Assembly: GCA_003663565.1 (NCBI GenBank)
Contig: QMTT01000001.1
Coordinates: 1 to 10,746 of the forward strand
Origin: Thermoplasmata archaeon
GTDB taxonomy: Archaea; Thermoplasmatota; B47-G6; B47-G6B; 47-G6
Reading direction: 5' to 3'
DNA length: 10,746 bases
In this document: piece by piece, positions 6,605 to 10,746 of the stretch
Numbering within the stretch: the first letter of the stretch is position 1
How the letters are laid out: each line of letters begins with the position of its first letter
Translations under genes and position numbers: made by a program
The notes under the pieces: model-generated
Databases searched by the model: none
What the model was told of the DNA's origin: nothing
Seen by the model: the letters and a program-made list of their open reading frames with translations, nothing else

Positions 6605-6889
6605 TTAACTTATTTTCATGAGAAGTTGAATTCCCCTATAAAGCAGTATAGAGCCTATCCAGATCATGATAGATAGAAATGCAAGTCTTAATCCATAGTA
6701 AAGTATCAGTGGGGTTACATCGGAGACAAGGTCTTCTATGCTGTTGAGTTTTGGAAGAGTCTCTTTTGTTATTGTGTTATACTCTTTATATGCTAGAATC
6801 CCAGAAAATATCAGCACTGCAAGTCCTACAACTACTAAAAGTATTGTGAGACCAATTCTGAAAGTAGCCTCCTTATCAGATTCTGACAA
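6605..6889 (-). CDS. Small two-TM membrane protein, unknown function
   Basis: This 94-aa protein has two predicted membrane helices (about 11-33 and 61-85) joined by a charged, mostly polar loop (KEYNTITKETLPKLNSIEDL). The short acidic N-terminus (MSESDKEATF) suggests a hairpin topology with both ends on the same side. The start codon is TTG, chosen because a strong GGAGGTG (6896-6902) lies six bases upstream and no in-frame ATG gives a sensible protein. It is the first gene of the minus-strand run leading through two more membrane proteins and the eIF2B-like gene to pckG. The family is not recognised. Confidence 0.68.
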   Translation of the reverse strand: MSESDKEATFRIGLTILLVVVGLAVLIFSGILAYKEYNTITKETLPKLNSIEDLVSDVTPLILYYGLRLAFLSIMIWIGSILLYRGIQLLMKIS

Positions 6890-6895
6890 AAGTTA

Positions 6896-6931
6896 CACCT
6901 CCTAAAGCCTTGCGGAACTGTTAAATATTTG
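6896..6931 (-). promoter_or_regulatory. Promoter and ribosome site at the head of the membrane-protein/pckG gene run
   Basis: On the minus strand AAATATTTAAC (6921-6931) is a TATA box placed so that transcription would start about 6900, just before GGAGGTG (6896-6902) and the TTG start. The TATA box lies inside the tnpB relic, which is read on the other strand (codons for LLNIW). The element is nearly symmetric, so it could also serve plus-strand transcription of the relic. Confidence 0.45.
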
Positions 6932-7169
6932 GATAGGTAAATATGGAACGACTTTATACGATGAAAGAAACCATGCCTGTCCCAAATGTGGCAGAGGATA
7001 AAGCACCGAAAGGGACAGGCATAAGCCCATACCCAAGGATGTGGGATTTTCCTTCCCCAATGAAGATTTGGAAGGAATTAATCCTCCAATCCTAAGGGGG
7101 AGCAAGGTTACCCTGAATGGGGGCGAGACCAATGACTTGCTCCCGATGGTTGAGGCTGATGTGCCCTAA
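6906..7169 (+). pseudogene. tnpB C-terminal relic with zinc-knuckle codons (IS200/IS605)
   Basis: In one frame 6906-6998 reads SLAELLNIWIGKYG, TTLYDERN, then HACPKCGRG and an in-frame TAA (6999-7001). This resembles the TnpB stretch in which a helix with a YG is followed by a strand ending in an acidic V/LDER motif, then TS, then CPxCG. The two residues before the His/Cys appear deleted. After the stop the same frame stays open to 7169, ending NDLLPMVEADVP. There is no start codon and no RuvC body; bases upstream are the leader and start of the minus-strand membrane-protein gene. It is a dead fragment as protein. Base composition is richer in G+C than the flanking genes. The identification is by eye from motif order. 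Confidence 0.6.
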
Positions 7170-7210
7170 GGCGGATGCTCGCTCATCAATGCGGACATCC
7201 GCTGAACCCC
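6970..7210 (+). ncRNA. Candidate multi-hairpin RNA (omega-RNA-like) in tnpB relic
   Basis: Three strong stems and two weaker ones lie in about 240 bases. They are a perfect 11-bp pair 6973-6983 with 7012-7022; a 6-bp stem CCCATA/TGTGGG with one U:G near 7026-7045; CCTTCC/GGAAGG near 7052-7076; a perfect 9-bp pair 7098-7106 with 7136-7144; and an 8-bp stem 7170-7177 with 7196-7203, one G:U on the plus strand. Such density is unlike the surrounding intergenic DNA and fits the tnpB 3' end, where omega RNA is encoded. The 3' boundary is uncertain; the run of T after CCCC at 7207-7213 could end a transcript. The conserved cores of SRP RNA and RNase P RNA were looked for and not found. Confidence 0.45.
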
Positions 7211-7256
7211 TTTGTGTTAATCTCCTAAGTTTCTAATTTTTCTTTTACGTTAAACA

Positions 7257-8354
7257 TCACTTAACTTTTACGGGTACTTTATAGTACGTCTCAAGAATCA
7301 TCCTGTCTTCGGAGCGAACACGTCCTTTTGACACTTCGATGACAATACACTTCCTTGAGAATTCAAGGATTTCCATCTTAACTTTTCTATGTTCAAAATA
7401 TTCGTAAATACTTACCTCGTCTCTCAGCGTGTAGTTTCCACAAGGTCCATGACTGCACAGATTACAACCCATTCCATGAGAGATTATATTCGCTGAACAA
7501 GCAAATGGAAAGGTTTTTAGACCAACGTCTAGCGCAATACTTTCTATTTTTCTTTTTATATCGTTAGTAAATACTGAAACTTGATCGGACTTGTCTTTGA
7601 ACTCCTTTCTTAACATCCTCTTGAGAAGCTCATCTTTTAAATTAAATCTCTCTGAGAGTATTCTAAAAACACGTGGAGTGACCCTTAACGATCCCAACAC
7701 TATACCCTGCACGCCAGCATCTTTCAGACCTTGCAACAGAGTTTCTATGTCTTCTTCAGTTATTCTCGGAACTATGGGTCTTATGAATCCTACTGTCTTT
7801 ATTCCGACATTACTGAGTTCTTTTAAGCACATAACCCTGTCTTTAACTGCTACTTTAGGTTCAAGTACTCCAGAATATGATGAAAAACTCATGAGAAAGC
7901 TGATATCCTTGTCAAAGTTAAGCAATCTATAAGGATCCGATGGACATAACTTTGCTGATATTTGAATGGGATTTCTTAACCATGTTGAGACATGTTCTAT
8001 GAACTCGTATGTTTTCTCCTCTAATTGCGGTAAAAATGGTTCTGTTATCGATCCCACAGCTATGAGAGTCTCCTTAGGAAGAAAATATTTATTAATAAGT
8101 AAGGCATAAACAAGCTCCATTCCAGAGAGCTTTGATTGTGTAACCGTGGTTATCCCCATATCGTAAACATAACAGTAAACGCATCCCAGCGAACATCCAT
8201 ATCCTGGATGTATTGTCATCCCGCAAAAGATCGGTCTCCTCCTACTATGTTCATCCTTCTTGACTTTTTTCATGTCCACGTTCTTCCTAAGATCTTTAAG
8301 CAGAGACTCTTTAAGGGATAACAGATCAACAAGTTTGTAACCCTGCATACCCAT
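7257..8354 (-). CDS. Radical SAM protein (SplB/COG1533-like)
   Basis: This 365-aa enzyme from ATG 8354 has the radical SAM cluster motif CSLGCVYC (CX3CX2C, Cys 54, 58 and 61), which binds a 4Fe-4S cluster and S-adenosylmethionine. It is followed by VYALL and an AVGSITEPFLPQLEE segment typical of the SplB-like branch of the TIM barrel. A second Cys set near the C-terminus, CX10CX2CX4C (286, 297, 300, 305), could hold an auxiliary Fe-S cluster. The substrate is not deducible; spore photoproduct lyase itself is not expected in archaea. An upstream in-frame TTG (8357) and a later ATG (8348) are alternatives. A TATA box at about 8383-8391 puts the transcript start close to the ATG, so translation is probably leaderless. 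It is transcribed away from cheW. Confidence 0.88.
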   Translation of the reverse strand: MGMQGYKLVDLLSLKESLLKDLRKNVDMKKVKKDEHSRRRPIFCGMTIHPGYGCSLGCVYCYVYDMGITTVTQSKLSGMELVYALLINKYFLPKETLIAVGSITEPFLPQLEEKTYEFIEHVSTWLRNPIQISAKLCPSDPYRLLNFDKDISFLMSFSSYSGVLEPKVAVKDRVMCLKELSNVGIKTVGFIRPIVPRITEEDIETLLQGLKDAGVQGIVLGSLRVTPRVFRILSERFNLKDELLKRMLRKEFKDKSDQVSVFTNDIKRKIESIALDVGLKTFPFACSANIISHGMGCNLCSHGPCGNYTLRDEVSIYEYFEHRKVKMEILEFSRKCIVIEVSKGRVRSEDRMILETYYKVPVKVK

Positions 8355-8382
8355 CAATCTAGTGTTATGTTATTATGTTCTT

Positions 8383-8391
8383 GTATAATTT
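8383..8391 (-). promoter_or_regulatory. TATA box of the radical SAM gene
   Basis: On the minus strand AAATTATAC lies 29 to 37 bases before the ATG at 8354. This predicts a near-leaderless message, which agrees with the lack of a ribosome site before the start. Confidence 0.45.
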
Positions 8392-8414
8392 ATTATGCAC
8401 AACGCTTATTACCA

Positions 8415-8434
8415 ATTCTAGGGCACACTAGAAT
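8415..8434. promoter_or_regulatory. Candidate operator: 7-bp inverted repeat between divergent promoters
   Basis: ATTCTAG (8415-8421) and CTAGAAT (8428-8434) are exact complements around the 6-base spacer GGCACA. The repeat sits between the TATA boxes of the radical SAM gene (8383-8391) and the cheW-like gene (8466-8473). A further copy of half of it in reverse, CTAGTGT at 8359-8365, matches ACACTAG at 8425-8431. The spacing suits a dimeric helix-turn-helix regulator; no regulator gene is in the window. Confidence 0.4.
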
Positions 8435-8465
8435 ATGCACGAAGGATGCTAAACTTAAGACCCAT

Positions 8466-8495
8466 CTATAAATAAGCAATTATACACATGGTGAT
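8466..8495 (+). promoter_or_regulatory. Promoter and ribosome site of the cheW-like gene
   Basis: CTATAAAT (8466-8473) is an archaeal TATA box and GGTGAT (8490-8495) is a ribosome site six bases before the ATG at 8502. The TATA box predicts a start near 8495, so either the leader is only a few bases or the real start is slightly earlier and includes the ribosome site. Confidence 0.55.
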
Positions 8496-8501
8496 ACCGC
8501 C

Positions 8502-8906
8502 ATGAAGATCCTTACGTTCTCCATTGGAAACAGCATATATGGGATTGACATAAAGTATGTAAGACAAGCTCTTTTCAGAATAGAGATTGAGGAATATTAC
8601 TCTGGAAAAGAATACATTCTCGGGGTTGTAGACATAAAGGGAACCTTATATCCAGTGGTGGACTTTGGGAAGCTTCTCAAAGGAAAAGAAAGCACTGGAG
8701 AATATTTCATAGTCCTTACTACATCCAACGGAGGACTCGTTGGAAAGGTTGATGCCATATTAGGAATTACAGATATTAGCGAAAGAATACTTGATTCTCA
8801 GATGAATGTCTCAGAAACACTGAATCCCTATATTATAGGTGCTGCTAAGGTTAATAACAAAGTAATATTCATCGTAGATGTAAACAAGATCCTTACTATT
8901 ATATGA
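8502..8906 (+). CDS. cheW: Single-domain CheW-like protein
   Basis: This 134-aa protein is one complete CheW domain. It has an N-terminal FSIGNSIYGIDIKYVRQAL (6-24), the central GVVDIKGTLYPVVDFGKLL (41-59) matching the G-x-V-x-x-R/KG-x-x-x-P-V-x-D core, a GLVGKVDAILGI segment (about 78-89) and C-terminal IGAAKVNNKVIFIVDVNKIL. In bacteria and archaea CheW couples chemoreceptors to the CheA kinase on the cytoplasmic side of the membrane. The usual Arg of the NIRG motif is Lys here. No chemoreceptor, cheA, cheY or archaellum gene lies in the window, so it is an orphan as far as can be seen and may serve another signalling array. It has its own promoter and diverges from the radical SAM gene. Confidence 0.88.
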   Translation: MKILTFSIGNSIYGIDIKYVRQALFRIEIEEYYSGKEYILGVVDIKGTLYPVVDFGKLLKGKESTGEYFIVLTTSNGGLVGKVDAILGITDISERILDSQMNVSETLNPYIIGAAKVNNKVIFIVDVNKILTII

Positions 8907-9101
8907 CAATAGCTCATGGCTTTAAGATTATTTCATCAAAAGAACATAAAGGACACGTTAATACCATCGAAAACCCTTAATACTCTTGAGATTATCGCTG
9001 CTGCAACAGAGCACTCTCCAGACACGAACAATTACCGCATTCTAGAGTCTCACAGCTTTCCTTTATGTACATTTTATTGTAAAATTATGTATAGGATAAC
9101 A

Positions 9102-9110
9102 TTATATATT
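9102..9110 (+). promoter_or_regulatory. TATA box of guaAB-guaAA
   Basis: TTATATATT is a strong archaeal TATA box centred 27 bases before the guaAB ATG at 9133, with no ribosome site between. The message is therefore probably leaderless. The rest of the 226-base gap after cheW (8907-9101) shows no recognisable gene or RNA. Confidence 0.65.
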
Positions 9111-9132
9111 ACACTATTTTTGATAAATATGT

Positions 9133-10056
9133 ATGAACGTTCGCGTGATAGTCGATGAGATAATTAAATTTATAAAAGAAGAGGTTGGATCTAATCTTGC
9201 TATATCAGCATTATCTGGAGGAGTTGATAGTACTACTGCCACAGTACTCGCGAGGAAGGCACTGGGGGAGAAAGTAATCCCAGTATTCGTAGATACAGGA
9301 CTTCTTCCTTATGGAGAAATAGGACACATAAAAAAGCTTTCGAGAGATCTAAACATACCAGTAAAAATAATCAATGCATCGAACGAGTTTTTCAGAGCTT
9401 TAAAAGGAGTTACAGACCCGGAATTAAAGAGGAAAATTATTGGAGAGACTTTTATAAGAGTATTTGAGAGAATAGCTGAAGATCATGGTGCAAAGTGCCT
9501 CATACAGGGAACAATAGCTCCTGATTGGATAGAAAGTAAAGGAGGAATAAAAAGCCATCATAATGTTGGAGGCCTTCCAAAGGAAATTAAGCTTAAGATC
9601 GTAGAGCCACTTAAAAACTTCTATAAGGATGAAGTACGTGAGATAGCACGCTATATTGGAATCCCAGAATATGTAATCAATAAAAAGCCTATTCCAGGAC
9701 CTGCTCTTGCTGTAAGAATCCTTGGAGAGGTTACCCCTGAAAAAATTGAAATAGTAAGAAAAGCTACGAAAATAGTCGAAGAGGAAATGATGAAAACTGG
9801 ATTAGATTTCTGGCAAGCTTTTGCAGTTTTATTACCAATAAGAACGGTAGGGGTTCGAGGAGATATAAGAGCATATGAGTGGACTATAGCTGTAAGAATA
9901 GTAAATTCTACAGATGGAATGACAGCAAACTTTTCAAAGGTCCCATGGGAGGTCCTTGAACGTATTTCATCTAGGATAACATCTGAGGTTCCACACATTG
10001 GAAGGGTACTTTATGACATAACAAACAAGCCTCCTGCAACTATAGAGTTTGAGTAG
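9133..10056 (+). CDS. guaAB: GMP synthetase, ATP pyrophosphatase subunit B
   Basis: This subunit activates XMP with ATP to an adenylyl intermediate and aminates it to GMP, using ammonia from the partner amidotransferase. The 307 aa contain the PP-loop SGGVDS (28-33), GTIAPDWIES (126-135), KSHHNVGGLP (140-149), EPLKNFYKDEVREIA (158-172) and the PGPALAVRILGEV segment (188-200). The C-terminal XMP-binding dimerisation domain contains GVRGDIRAYEWTIAVR, STDGMTANFSKVPW and ends ITNKPPATIEFE, the signature end of GuaA. In bacteria this unit is fused behind a glutaminase domain; in many archaea it is separate, as here. The start is ATG with a TATA box 27 bases upstream. guaAA follows after 13 bases, so the two are co-transcribed. 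Confidence 0.97.
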   Translation: MNVRVIVDEIIKFIKEEVGSNLAISALSGGVDSTTATVLARKALGEKVIPVFVDTGLLPYGEIGHIKKLSRDLNIPVKIINASNEFFRALKGVTDPELKRKIIGETFIRVFERIAEDHGAKCLIQGTIAPDWIESKGGIKSHHNVGGLPKEIKLKIVEPLKNFYKDEVREIARYIGIPEYVINKKPIPGPALAVRILGEVTPEKIEIVRKATKIVEEEMMKTGLDFWQAFAVLLPIRTVGVRGDIRAYEWTIAVRIVNSTDGMTANFSKVPWEVLERISSRITSEVPHIGRVLYDITNKPPATIEFE

Positions 10057-10062
10057 GGTGAT
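10057..10062 (+). promoter_or_regulatory. Ribosome site fixing the guaAA start
   Basis: GGTGAT lies directly after the guaAB stop codon and seven bases before the ATG at 10070. It supports that ATG over the in-frame TTG at 10049 (overlapping guaAB) and the ATG at 10061, which would itself overlap the ribosome site. Confidence 0.65.
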
Positions 10063-10069
10063 GAAGTTC

Positions 10070-10648
10070 ATGGAGATAATTATAGTAGACAATGGAGGAC
10101 AATACGTTCACCGTATTTGGAGAAGTCTTAGAGAAATTGGCGTAAAGGGTAAGATCGTAAGTAACACAATTCCCCCTGAAAAAGCAATAACATCAGATGT
10201 CATTGGAATCATACTCAGTGGAGGTCCTGATATAAAAAAATCAGGGTATTCAGAAGATTACTTAGAGTACTGCATTGAACATAATCTTCCTATACTTGGC
10301 ATTTGCCTTGGGCATCAAATAATAGGTAGATATTTTGGTGCTGAAGTGGGAAAAGGGTCCAAGGGCGAATATGGATCGACTTTGATAAAAATATTAGAGA
10401 AGAAGTATCTTTTTGAGGGTTTTCCAGACAAAATCTCAGCTTGGGCCTCACATATGGACGAAGTAAAGGATGTTCCAAAAGAGTTCCTCCTAACAGCGAC
10501 ATCAGATGTGTGTCTTGTCGAAGGAATGCGCCACAAGAGGCTACCCATATTCGGCATTCAGTTTCATCCAGAGGTGTCTCATACGCCGGATGGAAAGAAG
10601 ATTTTGAGGAACTTCTACGAAATATGCCGTTTTAAGCTGTTTTTGTGA
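10070..10648 (+). CDS. guaAA: GMP synthetase, glutamine amidotransferase subunit A
   Basis: This class I glutaminase subunit hydrolyses glutamine and passes ammonia to GuaAB for GMP synthesis. From ATG 10070 it has 192 aa, normal for the free archaeal subunit. It starts MEIIIVDNGGQYVHRIWRSL, the usual GuaA amidotransferase opening. The oxyanion-loop LSGGPDI (49-55), nucleophile elbow GICLGHQ (77-83, Cys79) and His166/Glu168 in FGIQFHPEVSHT (161-172) complete the catalytic triad. SHMDEV (127-132) is the family's substrate-coupled loop. It is in tandem with guaAB with its own ribosome site, giving the whole enzyme in two adjacent genes in the order synthetase, then amidotransferase. An extended start at TTG 10049 would add seven residues but spoils the usual N-terminus. 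Confidence 0.96.
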   Translation: MEIIIVDNGGQYVHRIWRSLREIGVKGKIVSNTIPPEKAITSDVIGIILSGGPDIKKSGYSEDYLEYCIEHNLPILGICLGHQIIGRYFGAEVGKGSKGEYGSTLIKILEKKYLFEGFPDKISAWASHMDEVKDVPKEFLLTATSDVCLVEGMRHKRLPIFGIQFHPEVSHTPDGKKILRNFYEICRFKLFL

Positions 10649-10650
10649 TA

Positions 10651-10746
10651 GTTTAATATATAGAAGGGATTGTGTAATTGTTGTGGCTAGTATGGAGGCC
10701 CCCACTGCAGGAATCTGCTAATACCCCAAAGGGGCAATTAATGAAA
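10651..10746 (+). mobile_element. Possible tnpB tail / omega-RNA-like relic running off the window
   Basis: After guaAA a TATA-like TTTAATATAT (10652-10661) precedes a GC-rich segment. In one frame it reads VASMEAPTAGIC then TAA (10719-10721), similar in place and composition to the tail codons before the stops in the other relics. No zinc-ribbon coding is visible. Small hairpins follow: GCAG/CTGC (10707-10710 with 10715-10718, loop GAAT) and CCCC/GGGG (10724-10727 with 10731-10734, loop AAA). GGAATCTG at 10710-10717 is shared with the segment at the window start. The sequence continues past the edge, so the structure and any downstream end cannot be judged. Confidence 0.4.

Noticed and set aside
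6902..7132. 76-codon minus-strand open frame
   Set aside because: It runs antisense to the tnpB relic, has unlikely composition, no ribosome site, and overlaps the leader and promoter of the gene starting at 6889.
7150..7206. C/D-box-like RNA (CTGATG near 7156 and CTGA near 7202)
   Set aside because: The motifs are near boxes C and D, but box C is imperfect, internal boxes are unclear, and the segment is better explained as the hairpin end of the tnpB relic.
6970..7210. SRP (7S) RNA or RNase P RNA
   Set aside because: Length and structure density fit, but the conserved SRP domain IV loop and the RNase P core sequences are absent, and tnpB-like codons lie in the same segment.
8916..9158. 80-codon plus-strand open frame between cheW and guaAB
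   Set aside because: No promoter or ribosome site of its own, no recognisable domain, and it overlaps the guaAB TATA box and start codon out of frame.
9651..9998. 115-codon minus-strand open frame inside guaAB
   Set aside because: It is an antisense shadow of the conserved GMP synthetase C-terminal domain.
10049..10069. guaAA start at TTG 10049
   Set aside because: It overlaps guaAB and adds residues before the usual GuaA amidotransferase opening; the ATG at 10070 has a well-spaced ribosome site.

Overview
The window reads as chromosomal DNA from an archaeon, probably a hyperthermophile. The evidence is a GMP synthetase split into two subunits, a GTP-type PEP carboxykinase close in size to the family norm, archaeal-style TATA boxes 25-30 bases ahead of near-leaderless starts, GGTGA/GGAGGT ribosome sites inside operons, heavy AGA/AGG and ATA codon use, and short GC-richer islands in AT-rich DNA. 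I cannot assign a species. A crenarchaeon-like or deep-branching lineage is possible, but a CheW protein would be unusual in classical crenarchaea.

Layout. At 105-2582, on the minus strand, a GH130 glycoside phosphorylase/hydrolase gene is followed after 228 bases by a GT4 glycosyltransferase gene. At 2891-6889, also minus, lies a probable operon: two-TM protein (94 aa), exported anchored protein with five N-glycosylation sequons (147 aa), four-TM protein (150 aa), eIF2B-alpha/beta/delta-like protein (279 aa), then GTP-PEP carboxykinase (628 aa). At 7257-8354, minus, is a radical SAM enzyme. Divergent from it is a solitary single-domain CheW-like protein (8502-8906). The plus-strand pair guaAB-guaAA (9133-10648) forms the complete GMP synthetase: GuaAA releases ammonia from glutamine and GuaAB uses it with ATP to convert XMP to GMP.

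The gene-poor stretches hold the most unusual material. Four plus-strand segments (window start, about 2682-2885, about 6906-7210, and 10651 to the window end) look like 3'-terminal remains of IS200/IS605-type tnpB genes. Two retain recognisable zinc-ribbon coding with decayed reading frames. The others keep only a possible tail codon run plus GC-rich foldable sequence like that at tnpB 3' ends, where omega (guide) RNAs are made. In two of them the inverted repeats are strong, including a 17-bp hairpin whose G:U pairs fit only a plus-strand transcript. The first three abut, tail to tail, the 3' ends of the minus-strand genes for the glycosyltransferase, PEP carboxykinase and radical SAM protein. 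Whether they are inert transposon scars or retained small RNAs is the main open question here. No tRNA, rRNA, CRISPR array or intact transposase was seen.
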